From an uncultured Dorea sp. (GTDB lineage Bacteria; Bacillota; Clostridia; Lachnospirales; Lachnospiraceae): 64,000 nt of DNA. The notes under the pieces are model-generated. The model worked only from the letters and a program-made list of their open reading frames with translations. It had not been told where the DNA came from and searched no databases. The stretch is taken from contig CAJTQA010000004.1 in assembly GCA_910578455.1 (NCBI GenBank), positions 37,408-101,407 on the forward strand. The letters are read 5' to 3'. Every line of letters starts with the position of its first letter. Position 1 is the first letter of the stretch. The position numbers were made by a program, and so were the translations under genes. Of the stretch, positions 40,897-50,333 are shown piece by piece.

Positions 40897-41733
40897 ATGA
40901 ACAAAACAGAGTTAATGAAGACAGCGAATGAAGTTCGCAAAGGCATCGTGACAGCCGTTCACAGTGCAAAGTCCGGCCATCCGGGCGGATCTCTATCCGC
41001 GGCAGATATTTATACATATCTGTTTTTCGAGGAGATGAACGTGGATCCTGAGAATCCGAAGAAAGCAGACCGCGACCGCTTTGTCCTTTCCAAGGGGCAC
41101 ACGGCTCCGGGATACTATTCTGCGCTTGCCAACAGAGGATTTTTCCCGGTAGAAGACCTTAAGACGCTTCGCAAGACCGGTTCCTACTTACAGGGGCATC
41201 CGGACATGAAACATATACCGGGCGTGGACATGTCCAGCGGTTCTCTTGGACAAGGGATTTCTGCGGCTGTAGGCATGGCAATTTCCGCAAAATTATCAGG
41301 CGACAGCTACAGGGTATATACACTTTTGGGAGACGGAGAGATTCAGGAAGGGCAGGTGTGGGAGGCATCCATGCTGGCGGCTCACAGAAACCTTGACAAC
41401 CTGGTTGTGATTGTAGATAACAACAACCTTCAGATTGACGGCGCAGTCACAGACGTAAACTCCCCGTATCCGATTGACAAGAAGTTTGAGGCGTTCAACT
41501 TCCATGTAATCAACATTGACGGACATGACTTTGACGCAATCGCCGCAGCGTTTAAAGAGGCGAGGGAGACAAAAGGACAGCCGACGGCGATTATTGCAAA
41601 GACGGTGAAAGGAAAGAACGTATCTTTCATGGAGAACCAGGCATCCTGGCACGGAGCAGCTCCGAACGACGAGCAGTATGCTACTGCAATGGCAGATTTA
41701 GAGAAAGTAGGTGAAGCATTATGTCAGAAGTAA
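40897..41733 (+). CDS. Transketolase, N-terminal subunit
   Basis: 278 residues carrying the thiamine-diphosphate pyrophosphate-binding half of transketolase: HSAKSGHPGGSLSAADIYTY, RFVLSKGHTAPGYYSALA, SGSLGQGISAAVGMA, and the Mg-binding GDGEIQEGQVWEA...IVDNNNLQIDG. It must pair with the following gene to form an active enzyme, since the two halves contribute to the same active site. AGGAGG precedes the ATG. It overlaps the C-terminal subunit gene by 13 bases, consistent with coupled translation. Confidence 0.94.
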   Translation: MNKTELMKTANEVRKGIVTAVHSAKSGHPGGSLSAADIYTYLFFEEMNVDPENPKKADRDRFVLSKGHTAPGYYSALANRGFFPVEDLKTLRKTGSYLQGHPDMKHIPGVDMSSGSLGQGISAAVGMAISAKLSGDSYRVYTLLGDGEIQEGQVWEASMLAAHRNLDNLVVIVDNNNLQIDGAVTDVNSPYPIDKKFEAFNFHVINIDGHDFDAIAAAFKEARETKGQPTAIIAKTVKGKNVSFMENQASWHGAAPNDEQYATAMADLEKVGEALCQK

Positions 41734-42662
41734 AGAAAATCGCTACAAGAGAGAGCTACGGTAATGCTTTGGTAGAATTAGGAAAGAAATATGACGACGT
41801 GGTTGTGCTCGACGCTGACCTTGCGGCGGCGACAAAGACAGGAACCTTTAAGAAAGCGTTCCCGGAGCGCCACATCGACTGCGGTATCGCAGAGTGCAAC
41901 ATGATTGGCGTTGCGGCAGGAATCGCAGCGACAGGAAAGGTTCCGTTTGCAAGCTCTTTCGCGATGTTTGCTGCAGGACGTGCTTTTGAGCAGATTCGCA
42001 ACTCGGTAGGTTATCCGAAACTTAATGTAAAGATTGGCGCGACACATGCCAGCATCTCTGTAGGAGAGGACGGAGCAACCCACCAGTGCAATGAGGATAT
42101 CGCGCTGATGCGGACGATTCCGGGCATGGTTGTCATCAATCCGTCGGATGACGTGGAGGCAAAGGCGGCAGTGCAGGCGGCATATGAGCATGTAGGCCCG
42201 GTTTATTTAAGGTTTGGCAGAGCGGCAGTTCCGGTTATCAATGACAGCCCGGAGTATAAGTTCGAGCTTGGGAAAGCAGTTACCTTAAGAGAAGGAACAG
42301 ATGTGACGATCATCGCGTCAGGACTTCCGGTATCAGAGTCGCTGGCAGCGGCCGAGAAACTTGCGGCAGACGGAATCAATGCAGCAGTTATCAATATGCA
42401 CACGATCAAGCCGCTGGATGAAGAGGCGGTAATCAGCGCGGCTGCAAAGACAGGAAAGATCGTGACCGTGGAAGAACATTCCGTGATCGGCGGGCTTGGC
42501 AGCGCAGTCTGCGACGTGGTGGCACAGAAAGCTCCGGCGAAAGTGCTGAAGATTGGCGTGAACGATGTATTCGGAGAGTCCGGGCCGGCAGCAGAGCTGA
42601 TAAAGAAATACGGGCTGGATGCAGAGAGCATCTACACGAAAGTAAAAGATTTTGTAAAATAA
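41721..42662 (+). CDS. Transketolase, C-terminal subunit
   Basis: 313 residues carrying the pyrimidine-binding and C-terminal domains of transketolase: ATRESYGNALVELGKKYDDV, DCGIAECNMIGVAAGIA (catalytic Glu), SSFAMFAAGRAFEQIRNSVG, and the C-terminal VEEHSVIGGLGSAV. Partner of the upstream gene. The TAA is followed by a long-armed terminator that ends the three-gene pentose-phosphate operon. Confidence 0.94.
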   Translation: MSEVKKIATRESYGNALVELGKKYDDVVVLDADLAAATKTGTFKKAFPERHIDCGIAECNMIGVAAGIAATGKVPFASSFAMFAAGRAFEQIRNSVGYPKLNVKIGATHASISVGEDGATHQCNEDIALMRTIPGMVVINPSDDVEAKAAVQAAYEHVGPVYLRFGRAAVPVINDSPEYKFELGKAVTLREGTDVTIIASGLPVSESLAAAEKLAADGINAAVINMHTIKPLDEEAVISAAAKTGKIVTVEEHSVIGGLGSAVCDVVAQKAPAKVLKIGVNDVFGESGPAAELIKKYGLDAESIYTKVKDFVK

Positions 42663-42690
42663 GTATATTGTTGTGTTTTCAGGACGACCC

Positions 42691-42770
42691 AGAAAGACCC
42701 TGTATCCTTCGTTTCGAGGCTGCGCTTAGCCCTCGCTCCGGATACAGGGTCTTTCTGACGACATTTTTTT
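42691..42770 (+). terminator. Long-armed terminator
   Basis: AGAAAGACCCTGTATCC (42691-42707) pairs perfectly with 42740-42756; the 32-base loop contains a further CGAGG/CCTCG mini-stem; TTTTTTT lies at 42764-42770, seven bases past the stem. The rest of the stretch up to 42928 has no accepted gene and no clear promoter. Confidence 0.7.
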
Positions 42771-42928
42771 CAAAAACAGGTAGGAGTGCGGCGGTTTTTA
42801 GGAAAGAGTGTTGGAAAAGGGCGGGTTATGGCGTAAATTTCTGCGGACAGGTTTCACGGTACGATAAAATATGCGTTCTCCCCATGCTATTATATGCAAG
42901 GAAATAAGTAAAAATGAGGTGAGAGTAT

Positions 42929-44056
42929 ATGGAACGTGAATTTCCGAAAAATGTGAAACAGATAGGGAATGTCTGCGACGAGCCGAAGATATATGTAGAA
43001 GACTACGTAGATACCTATCTGAACCAGCTGAGAGAAAGGGCGCAGTCTGAACCTGTGGGAGCCGTGCTTACAGGAGAAATCCTGAAGATGGACGGAGTGG
43101 ACGTGGTCTATGTGGCAGGAGCGCTTAAACTGCACGATATAGGGGTTGAAGGAACGGAAATTACGATAAGCGATGAGGCGTGGAGACAGATGAAGGAGGA
43201 AAAGAAGAGGTTCTTTTCGGGGCAGGATCTGGTTGGATGGTGCCTGATCGGGGAAGGCCAGCCTGGAGTCCTGATCAAAGGGATCCAAAAAGTGCACGGT
43301 AGGTTCTTCAAGAAAAATAATACAGTATTTATGTGGAGGGATGCGGCGCTTGAGGAAGAAGAGCTTTACGCCAATAAATTCAAGGAGCTCATGCAGATTG
43401 GCGGGCATTACATATTCTATGAAAAGAATCCTTCCATGCAGAATTATATGATCAATATGCGTAAAAAGATTGGCGTTACACCCAGCGAAGTGGTTGAGGA
43501 TCGAGCTGCAAAGGATTTTCGCAGTGCCGTAAAGGAAAAAAGGGAATACAAGGAGCACAGGCAGAATGCCAGGTTTGCATATGCGGTCAGCGTGGCTCTC
43601 GTGCTTGTAGTGCTTGTGATCGGTGTCTCAACCATTAATAATTATGACAAGATGGAGTCGGTGCAGGATTCTCTGGAAACACTGTCGCAGTCTGTGACCA
43701 GGCCCCAGGCGAAGGAGACCAGGGTGGAGGAAGTGAAGCAGGAGACTTCTTCCGAAAGACCAGAAAAAAATGACGTGGAGATTAAAGAGGAGGCTGTGGA
43801 AGCGAAAGAAGAGGCGGGAGAAGAGAAAGAGGAAACCCAGGCAGATGAAGGAGAGAAAAAGGAACAGGATGCCGACACGCCCGATCTCCAGAGCCGGTCG
43901 GAAGCAGGATACTACATTGTCCAGAAAGGCGATACATTGGACAAGATCAGCATAAAAGTGTATGGCAGCAGAGGGAGGGTGGACGATATATGCAGGATGA
44001 ACGGGTTGTCAGATGGCAACCTGATCATCATCGGGCAAAAATTATTGTTACCATAG
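42929..44056 (+). CDS. JAB-like (inactive) domain, transmembrane helix and LysM domain protein
   Basis: 375 residues. Residues ~30-180 have the strand/helix order of a JAB/MPN fold: PVGAVLTGEIL, DVVYVAGALKLHD, ITISDEAWRQM, LVGWCLIGEGQPGVL, FFKKNNTVFMWRD. Where a metalloprotease has VGWYHSHP the sequence is VGWCLIGEG, so the zinc ligands are missing. A membrane helix lies at ~217-237, then a highly acidic Glu/Lys-rich linker (~245-320) and a C-terminal LysM domain (~328-375; YIVQKGDTLDKISIKVYG). The predicted topology is cytoplasmic JAB and extracellular LysM bound to peptidoglycan. The fold call is by eye; the function is unknown. Confidence 0.7.
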   Translation: MEREFPKNVKQIGNVCDEPKIYVEDYVDTYLNQLRERAQSEPVGAVLTGEILKMDGVDVVYVAGALKLHDIGVEGTEITISDEAWRQMKEEKKRFFSGQDLVGWCLIGEGQPGVLIKGIQKVHGRFFKKNNTVFMWRDAALEEEELYANKFKELMQIGGHYIFYEKNPSMQNYMINMRKKIGVTPSEVVEDRAAKDFRSAVKEKREYKEHRQNARFAYAVSVALVLVVLVIGVSTINNYDKMESVQDSLETLSQSVTRPQAKETRVEEVKQETSSERPEKNDVEIKEEAVEAKEEAGEEKEETQADEGEKKEQDADTPDLQSRSEAGYYIVQKGDTLDKISIKVYGSRGRVDDICRMNGLSDGNLIIIGQKLLLP

Positions 44057-44134
44057 CGTTAAAATGTGATATACTGTTTTCTGACAGAGGAAGTCTGTTA
44101 AGGGTGTACGGAAATATAAGATAAGGGGATTCGG

Positions 44135-45361
44135 ATGGCACATCAGAAAGAGAGAAGATTTTATATCGTAAAAGACAGGGATAATATGCAGGAGCCGCCA
44201 TTTCAGGATGACTCTCTGCGGGAGATGGAAAAAGAGAAACGGCGCCATAAAGGGTGGTACCGCAAGCTGGCCGCCGCCGGGATAATTGCAGCGGCAATCG
44301 CCCTGGCTGTGCTGCTTATAGTTTCTTATTTAAAGACATATACAGGGATGCATGTCTCAGCCACATACAAGATTGGGAATGTGTCGAACAACAGCTACAA
44401 AGAGTTTGCAGACGGCGTCCTCAAGTACAGCCGTGACGGAATCGTGTATCTGAACCTTAAGGGGGAGGAGCAGTGGAACCAGCCCTATCAGATTAAAAAC
44501 CCGTTCATTGATGCCAACGGAGATTCGGCGGCAGTAGCCGACAAAGGCGGGAATGATATTTTTGTTTTTCAGAAGAGCGGCCTTAAGGGGGAGATTAAGA
44601 CAACGCTCCCGATTGAGAAAATCGCTGTTTCGGGGCAGGGAATCGTAGCGGCGGTATTAAAAAGCGAATCCAGCCCCCGGATTATATGCTATGACACGGC
44701 AGGCAACGTCCTGGTGGAGCATAAGACTTCCCTGACGGGAGTGGGATACCCGGTAGATATCGCGCTCTCGCCGGACGGGCAGGTTTTGCAGGTGGCGTAT
44801 CTGTCTGTCGGCGGCGGGGAAATGGCGTCAAGGGTATGCTATTATAATTTTGGGAAAGGGGGAGCAGAGAAGACGGACCATCAGGTGATGGAAAAACAAT
44901 ATAAAGGAAAGATCATAGGTTATGGATTTTTCATGGATGAATCAGTCTCCGCGGCGGTTGGGAACGACTGCCTTACCATATTCAAGGGAAGGGAGGAGCC
45001 AAAAGAGAAAGCGACCGTTCCGATATCCGGAGAGATTCAAAATGTATTCCATAATGATAAATATATAGGGATCATCCTGAGAGCGGCGGGGAGCGGGAAA
45101 TACGAGGTATGCCTCTATAATTCCTCAGGGAAGAGGGTGCTGTCGCGGGCGCTTGACGGAGAGTACAAGGCTGCCAAGCTTTCAGGAGGCCAGATCATCC
45201 TGTACGACGGAAAGAAGTGCAGCATGATCACAAGACTGGGAACACGCCGGTTTGAGGGAGAATTTAACAACAATATACTAGAGATATTTCCTGCCTTTGG
45301 AATCAACAAATACATTGTGATGGATGCCAACGGCATGGAGGATATACGTCTTATAAAATAA
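44135..45361 (+). CDS. DUF5711 family membrane-anchored beta-propeller-like protein
   Basis: 408 residues: a basic cytoplasmic N-terminus to ~45, one membrane helix (AAAGIIAAAIALAVLLIVSYL), then an extracellular domain of repeated four-stranded units such as YSRDGIVYLNLKGEEQWNQP, NDIFVFQKSGLKGEI and DKYIGIILRAAGSGKYEVCL, as in WD/PQQ-like propellers. This is the layout of DUF5711 proteins, of unknown function. It lies between the LysM protein and a CvpA protein, suggesting a small envelope operon. Confidence 0.75.
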   Translation: MAHQKERRFYIVKDRDNMQEPPFQDDSLREMEKEKRRHKGWYRKLAAAGIIAAAIALAVLLIVSYLKTYTGMHVSATYKIGNVSNNSYKEFADGVLKYSRDGIVYLNLKGEEQWNQPYQIKNPFIDANGDSAAVADKGGNDIFVFQKSGLKGEIKTTLPIEKIAVSGQGIVAAVLKSESSPRIICYDTAGNVLVEHKTSLTGVGYPVDIALSPDGQVLQVAYLSVGGGEMASRVCYYNFGKGGAEKTDHQVMEKQYKGKIIGYGFFMDESVSAAVGNDCLTIFKGREEPKEKATVPISGEIQNVFHNDKYIGIILRAAGSGKYEVCLYNSSGKRVLSRALDGEYKAAKLSGGQIILYDGKKCSMITRLGTRRFEGEFNNNILEIFPAFGINKYIVMDANGMEDIRLIK

Positions 45362-45370
45362 GGAGAAGAT

Positions 45371-46306
45371 ATGGACTGGGTATTTTTAACAGTAGCGGCT
45401 ATTTTTTTAATATGCATTATCATCGGAATCTATAAAGGAGCACTCCGCATTGCGGTATCGCTTGCAACTACGCTGGTGACGCTGGTGATTGTATTTTTTG
45501 CGTCTCCGTATGCGGCGGATGCAATCATAAAATATACTCCGGTTGATGAGATGATACAGGATAAAGTGAGTTCGGCTATGACGGATGCGGCGGCAGAGTA
45601 TCTTGCAGCAGGAGCAGAAGATATAATGGAGGACGGCATTTCGCGGGAAGACGTGGAGAAGGCTCTTGAGGCCGCGGGCATCAGCGAAGAGCAGCTGGAG
45701 GCTTACGACATTACTATAGACGACATTGTGGACGGGGATATCAGCAGCGAGCAGCTGTCTGAGCTTGGGCTTGCGGACAAGCTTTCGGGGCTTGGCGGGG
45801 CAGGAGACGAAGATGCAAAAGAAGAGGCGGGAAGTGCGCTTGAGAGCATGGATATTCCCCGGGATTTGCAGCAGGAGGCCATCAGCGAGGCGGATCTGCC
45901 AGACATTTTTAAGGACCTGCTGTCGGTAAATAATAACAGTGAGATATATGAAGAACTGGGAGTGGAGACGTTTGCCCAGTATGTAGGAAATTTTTTGTCG
46001 AAACTTATCATCAATATTGTTTCTTTTCTTGGAATATTTTTAATCGTTACGATAATCCTCCGGGCGGTCATATTTGCCCTGGACATCGTGGAGGATCTCC
46101 CTGTGCTGGGTATTCTGAACCGTCTGGCGGGAGGAGCAGTTGGCTTTGCTTGTGCGCTGATCATCGTCTGGGTATTATTTATTGTGGTTACTTTGCTGTA
46201 CACTACGGTGATCGGAAAGGATATGTATGATACGGTGCAGGGAAATGGGATGCTGAAAATGCTTTATGACTGCAATCCGATTATGAAGATGGCAGCAAAA
46301 ATATAA
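45371..46306 (+). CDS. CvpA family membrane protein
   Basis: 311 residues. Helices near residues 3-22, 27-50 (IAVSLATTLVTLVIVFF), ~215-240 and ~255-290 match the CvpA colicin V production family. An inserted, acidic, mostly helical soluble region (~70-205), with many Asp/Glu/Ser and repeats like GISEEQLEAYDIT, makes it longer than the usual ~170-residue CvpA. AAGGAG precedes the ATG, 9 bases after the DUF5711 stop. Probably structural or export-related at the membrane; exact role unknown. Confidence 0.8.
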   Translation: MDWVFLTVAAIFLICIIIGIYKGALRIAVSLATTLVTLVIVFFASPYAADAIIKYTPVDEMIQDKVSSAMTDAAAEYLAAGAEDIMEDGISREDVEKALEAAGISEEQLEAYDITIDDIVDGDISSEQLSELGLADKLSGLGGAGDEDAKEEAGSALESMDIPRDLQQEAISEADLPDIFKDLLSVNNNSEIYEELGVETFAQYVGNFLSKLIINIVSFLGIFLIVTIILRAVIFALDIVEDLPVLGILNRLAGGAVGFACALIIVWVLFIVVTLLYTTVIGKDMYDTVQGNGMLKMLYDCNPIMKMAAKI

Positions 46307-46326
46307 AGAAACGGATTTGGACATTA

Positions 46327-46367
46327 AAACAGCAGCTTTTGAAGTCTATGCAAAAGCTGCTGTTTTT
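46327..46367. terminator. Bidirectional terminator between cvpA-like gene and carB
   Basis: AAACAGCAGCTTTTG (46327-46341) pairs perfectly with CAAAAGCTGCTGTTT (46351-46365), followed by TT. The A-rich 5' side gives a T tract for the convergent carB transcript as well. Confidence 0.85.
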
Positions 46368-46385
46368 ATATTGCCTTATTATAAT

Positions 46386-49300
46386 TTATTTTTTGTCTCT
46401 GATCTCGCTGTGGAGCTGCTGCAAAGATTTTACTTCGCCGTTGCCGTGTTTCTGCACATGGTGGATTCCCTTGGCTGTCACCCTTGCCGCCGCGATGGTG
46501 GTCATGTAAGGAATCTTAGCTTTGATGGCAGCCTTTCTTAAATAGCTGTCGTCATGGACGCTGTCTTTTCCTACAGGGGAGTTGACGATTAAGTCGATCT
46601 GGCCGTTGGTGATCATGTCCAGGATATTGGGGCGCCCCTCATAAAGTTTGTTTACGCGGGCAGCGTCAATTCCGGCATTGTGGATCAGCTCATAAGTGTT
46701 TCCGGTTGCAATGATCTTAAACCCATCTTCATCAAAAATTTTGGCAACCTCCACAACCTCTTCCTTGTCCTTGCGGTTTACGGAGATAAGGACGGTTCCT
46801 CCAAGAGGCAGTTTCGTTTGGGCTGCTTCCTGAGTTTTGTAAAAGGCTTCGCCGTAATGCGGGGAAAGACCTAACACCTCTCCGGTAGAGCGCATTTCCG
46901 GCCCGAGGATCGGGTCAACCTCCGGGAACATGTTAAATGGGAAGACGGCTTCCTTCACTCCGTAATATGGGATATCCTGTTCCTTAAGCTCCGCTACAGG
47001 CGATGGGCGGCCTGTGATCTCTGACGTGATGATCTCGGTTGCCAGAGGTACCATGCGGATATTGCATACCTTCGATACAAGAGGAACCGTCCGGGATGCG
47101 CGCGGATTTGCCTCCAGAACGTATACCTTGCCGTTCTCAATTGCATACTGCATGTTCATAAGTCCTTTGACATGCATTTCCTCCGCGATTTTCCGGGTAT
47201 ATTCCTTAATAGTCGCTACATTTTCTTCGGAAATGTGTACCGACGGGATGATACATGCAGAGTCACCGGAGTGAACGCCTGCAAGCTCTATATGCTCCAT
47301 CACGGCAGGCACAAAAGCATGCGTGCCGTCACTGATGGCGTCGGCCTCGCATTCCAGGGCGTGATTCAGGAAACGGTCGATAAGGATGGGGCGATCCGGC
47401 GTTACGCCGACGGCTGCCCTCATATATCCTTCCATGCTCTCGTCATCATACACGACTTCCATGCCGCGTCCGCCGAGAACGTAGGACGGGCGCACCATGA
47501 CAGGATAGCCGATATCTTTGGCGATGGCAAGCGCCTCGTCAACAGTAGTAGCCATGCCGGACTCCGGCATCGGAATCTCCAGCTTGTCCATCATCTCGCG
47601 GAAAAGATCCCGGTCTTCCGCCAGGTCGATAACCGCCGGGGAAGTGCCGAGGATCTTGACCCCGTTCTTCTCAAGCTCGGAGGCCAGGTTAAGGGGGGTC
47701 TGCCCTCCGAATTGGGCGATGACCCCGAGAGGCTGCTCCTTTTTATATATGCTAAGGACATCTTCCAAGGTCAGCGGCTCAAAATAGAGCTTGTCGGAAG
47801 TGTCATAGTCTGTCGAGACGGTTTCCGGATTGCAGTTTACGATGATTGTCTCAAATCCCAGCTTTTTGAGCGCCAATGCTGCATGTACGCAGCAGTAGTC
47901 GAACTCGATGCCCTGCCCGATCCGGTTGGGGCCGCCGCCGAGAATCATGATTTTTGGCTTATCTGTGCTGACAGGGTTCTTATCTTCGGCATTGTAGGTT
48001 GAGTAGTAATAAGCGTTGTTTTCAGTTCCGCTTACATGAACGCCCTCCCACGCCTCTTCCACGCCGAGGCTGATCCGCCTGCTGCGGATGTCGTCCTCCG
48101 GGATGTCAAGGACCTGGCTCAGGTATTTATCGGAGAAACCGTTCTTCTTTGCAGAGATAAGCTGGCTGTCGGAAGGAAGAGAGCCTTTTGAGGCAATAAG
48201 AGCCTCTTCTTCCTCAACGAGTTCTTTCATCTGCTCAATAAACCATGCCTTTACTTTTGTGATGTCATATATCTCTTGTACAGACGCACCTTTGCGGAGC
48301 GCCTCATACATGATGAAGTGCCTGTCGCTTGAAGGGGTTATCAGCATCTTTAGGAGCTGTTCTTTTGTCTTCTCGCCGTAGTCTTTGGCATGGCCGAGCC
48401 CGTACCGCCCGGTTTCCAGACTGCGGATAGCTTTCTGGAACGCTTCCTTATAGGTCTTTCCGATACTCATGACTTCGCCTACGGCGCGCATCTGAGTTCC
48501 GAGCTTGTCCTCCACGCCCTTGAATTTCTCAAACGCCCAGCGGGCAAATTTGATAACGACATAATCTCCGTCGGGTACATATTTGTCGAGGGTTCCGTAT
48601 TTTCCGCATGGGATGTCCCTGAGTGTCAGCCCGGCAGCCAGCATGGAAGAAACAAGTGCGATCGGGAATCCGGTAGCCTTGGAGGCCAGTGCGGAGGAAC
48701 GGGATGTCCTTGGGTTGATCTCAATGACGACGATACGGTCTGTTGCCGGGTCGTGGGCAAACTGTACATTTGTGCCGCCGATGACCTGTACAGATTCAAC
48801 AATACGGTAAGCCTGCTCCTGAAGGCGTTTCTGGCATTCCTCCGAGATGGTCAGCATCGGGGCCGAGCAGAAAGAGTCGCCGGTGTGCACGCCGAGAGGG
48901 TCGATGTTTTCGATGAAACATACGGTAATCATATTATTTTCTGAATCGCGGACAACCTCAAGCTCCAGCTCTTCCCAGCCAAGGATGGACTCTTCGACGA
49001 GCACCTGTCCTACCAGGCTGGCCTGAAGCCCTCTGGCGCAGACTGTTTTTAACTCTTCTTTATTATATACGAGCCCGCCGCCGGCACCGCCCATGGTGTA
49101 GGCAGGGCGCAGCACGACAGGATATCCCAGCCGGTCTGCGATGGCAAGCGCGTCGTCTACGGAGTAGGCAACCTCGCTCCTCGCCATCTCGATGCCGATG
49201 GCATCCATGGACTTCTTGAATTCGATGCGGTCCTCGCCGCGCTCGATCGCGTCAACCTGAACGCCGATTACCTGTACGTTGTATTTGTCAAGAACGCCTG

Positions 49301-49613
49301 CCTTTGCAAGTTCCGCGCAAAGATTTAGCCCGGACTGCCCGCCCAGATTTGGGAGAAGCGCATCAGGGCGTTCTTTTGCGATAATCTGTTCCAGCCGCTC
49401 TACGTTCAGCGGCTCGATATAAGTCACATCTGCTGTTTCCGGGTCGGTCATGATCGTGGCAGGATTGGAATTCACCAGCACGATCTCATACCCGAGCTGT
49501 TTCAGAGCCTTGCAGGCCTGAGTTCCGGAATAGTCAAATTCACAGGCCTGACCAATGATGATCGGACCGGAACCGATGATTAATACTTTGTTAATATCTG
49601 TTCTTTTTGGCAT
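46386..49613 (-). CDS. carB: Carbamoyl-phosphate synthase large subunit
   Basis: 1075 residues; makes carbamoyl phosphate from bicarbonate, ammonia and two ATP. Two ATP-grasp synthetase halves are visible: the first opens KVLIIGSGPIIIGQACEFDY and contains RPAYTMGGAGGG; the second opens KIMILGGGPNRIGQGIEFDY and contains RPSYVLGGRGMEVVYDD. An MGS-like allosteric domain forms the C-terminus. Start at 49613 (MPKRTDINKV) is preceded by TAAGGAGG; the longer frame to 49652 is not used. The carA gene is not adjacent, so the glutaminase subunit must be elsewhere. Confidence 0.96.
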   Translation of the reverse strand: MPKRTDINKVLIIGSGPIIIGQACEFDYSGTQACKALKQLGYEIVLVNSNPATIMTDPETADVTYIEPLNVERLEQIIAKERPDALLPNLGGQSGLNLCAELAKAGVLDKYNVQVIGVQVDAIERGEDRIEFKKSMDAIGIEMARSEVAYSVDDALAIADRLGYPVVLRPAYTMGGAGGGLVYNKEELKTVCARGLQASLVGQVLVEESILGWEELELEVVRDSENNMITVCFIENIDPLGVHTGDSFCSAPMLTISEECQKRLQEQAYRIVESVQVIGGTNVQFAHDPATDRIVVIEINPRTSRSSALASKATGFPIALVSSMLAAGLTLRDIPCGKYGTLDKYVPDGDYVVIKFARWAFEKFKGVEDKLGTQMRAVGEVMSIGKTYKEAFQKAIRSLETGRYGLGHAKDYGEKTKEQLLKMLITPSSDRHFIMYEALRKGASVQEIYDITKVKAWFIEQMKELVEEEEALIASKGSLPSDSQLISAKKNGFSDKYLSQVLDIPEDDIRSRRISLGVEEAWEGVHVSGTENNAYYYSTYNAEDKNPVSTDKPKIMILGGGPNRIGQGIEFDYCCVHAALALKKLGFETIIVNCNPETVSTDYDTSDKLYFEPLTLEDVLSIYKKEQPLGVIAQFGGQTPLNLASELEKNGVKILGTSPAVIDLAEDRDLFREMMDKLEIPMPESGMATTVDEALAIAKDIGYPVMVRPSYVLGGRGMEVVYDDESMEGYMRAAVGVTPDRPILIDRFLNHALECEADAISDGTHAFVPAVMEHIELAGVHSGDSACIIPSVHISEENVATIKEYTRKIAEEMHVKGLMNMQYAIENGKVYVLEANPRASRTVPLVSKVCNIRMVPLATEIITSEITGRPSPVAELKEQDIPYYGVKEAVFPFNMFPEVDPILGPEMRSTGEVLGLSPHYGEAFYKTQEAAQTKLPLGGTVLISVNRKDKEEVVEVAKIFDEDGFKIIATGNTYELIHNAGIDAARVNKLYEGRPNILDMITNGQIDLIVNSPVGKDSVHDDSYLRKAAIKAKIPYMTTIAAARVTAKGIHHVQKHGNGEVKSLQQLHSEIRDKK

Positions 49614-49659
49614 AGTTACCTCCTTAAATACTGAAACCAGATAATGATTCATTCATTCC

Positions 49660-49687
49660 ATTATAAAGGAGAAACTTCGAAATGCAA
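49660..49687 (-). promoter_or_regulatory. Promoter of carB
   Basis: On the minus strand TTGCAT (49687-49682), 16-base spacer, TATAAT (49665-49660), 47 bases before the start. No PyrR/T-box-like leader is seen in this short 5' region. Confidence 0.6.
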
Positions 49688-49766
49688 AGCATAAATTTAA
49701 GAAATATGGAAGAAAAATTTTTAGTGTAAGTGCAGCAGGAGAAGAGCCCTATTAATATAATAGGAT

Positions 49767-49795
49767 TTGTAGGGATGATGAAGATGTGGTATACT
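49767..49795 (+). promoter_or_regulatory. Promoter of the Rrf2 regulator gene
   Basis: TTGTAG (49767-49772), 17-base spacer, TATACT (49790-49795), 22 bases before the start codon. Confidence 0.6.
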
Positions 49796-49816
49796 TAAAA
49801 TCAGGAGGTGAAAGTG

Positions 49817-50242
49817 ATGAAAGTATCGACAAAGGGGCGTTATGCGCTGAGGATTATGATAGACTTGGGAGAACATAATACAGGAGAGTATATCCGGCTG
49901 AAAGATATCTCCGAAAGGCAGGGGATTACTTTTAAATATTTGGAGCAAATTATGCCTATGCTGACAAAGGCGGGATATGTAAAGAGCTACCGGGGAAACA
50001 ACGGGGGATATCTCCTCGCAAAAAGACCGGAAGATTACATCGTGGGAGATATACTGAGGACGACAGAAGGCAGTCTTGTACCGATACCATGCCTTGCAGA
50101 TATGCCGAACCAATGCGAGAGAAATGAAAAATGCACAACACTGGCTTTTTGGGAGGGGCTGAATAAAGTAATAAACGATTATATTAATAAGTATACACTT
50201 GCAGACCTGATGGAAGGTCAGGATGGTATGTATAATATATAA
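49817..50242 (+). CDS. Rrf2 family regulator (CymR/IscR-like)
   Basis: 141 residues. Rrf2 winged helix at 1-80 (MKVSTKGRYALRIMIDLGEH, ERQGITFKYLEQIMPMLTKA, RGNNGGYLLAKRP). The segment PCLADMPNQCERNEKC has three cysteines spaced C-x7-C-x5-C, near the position of the [2Fe-2S] ligands of IscR; the Bacillus CymR lacks these. AGGAGGTG at 49803-49810 supports ATG 49817. Because cysK and metY follow, control of cysteine biosynthesis is the best inference, possibly with Fe-S or CysK sensing. Confidence 0.88.
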   Translation: MKVSTKGRYALRIMIDLGEHNTGEYIRLKDISERQGITFKYLEQIMPMLTKAGYVKSYRGNNGGYLLAKRPEDYIVGDILRTTEGSLVPIPCLADMPNQCERNEKCTTLAFWEGLNKVINDYINKYTLADLMEGQDGMYNI

Positions 50243-50256
50243 TTTTTGCTTATGGG

Positions 50257-50285
50257 TTGACAAAGGGATAATTTGGTAATATAAT
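50257..50285 (+). promoter_or_regulatory. Promoter of cysK-metY
   Basis: Consensus TTGACA (50257-50262), 17-base spacer, consensus TATAAT (50280-50285). Such a strong promoter next to a repressor gene fits control by repression; the spacer region AAGGGATAATTTGGTAA is a place to look for the Rrf2 operator. Confidence 0.8.
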
Positions 50286-50333
50286 TTATTGCAACAGAAA
50301 ACATACTTAAACGATAGGAAAGGTAGGTATAAT

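Noticed and set aside
42668..42907. 79-codon frame after the transketolase genes
   Set aside because: It runs straight through a 17-bp-armed terminator and has no ribosome-binding site or recognisable protein pattern.
46386..48944. Long plus-strand frames inside carB (for example 47172-48002 and 48390-48944)
   Set aside because: They are antisense to a full-length, highly conserved carB and lack start signals.
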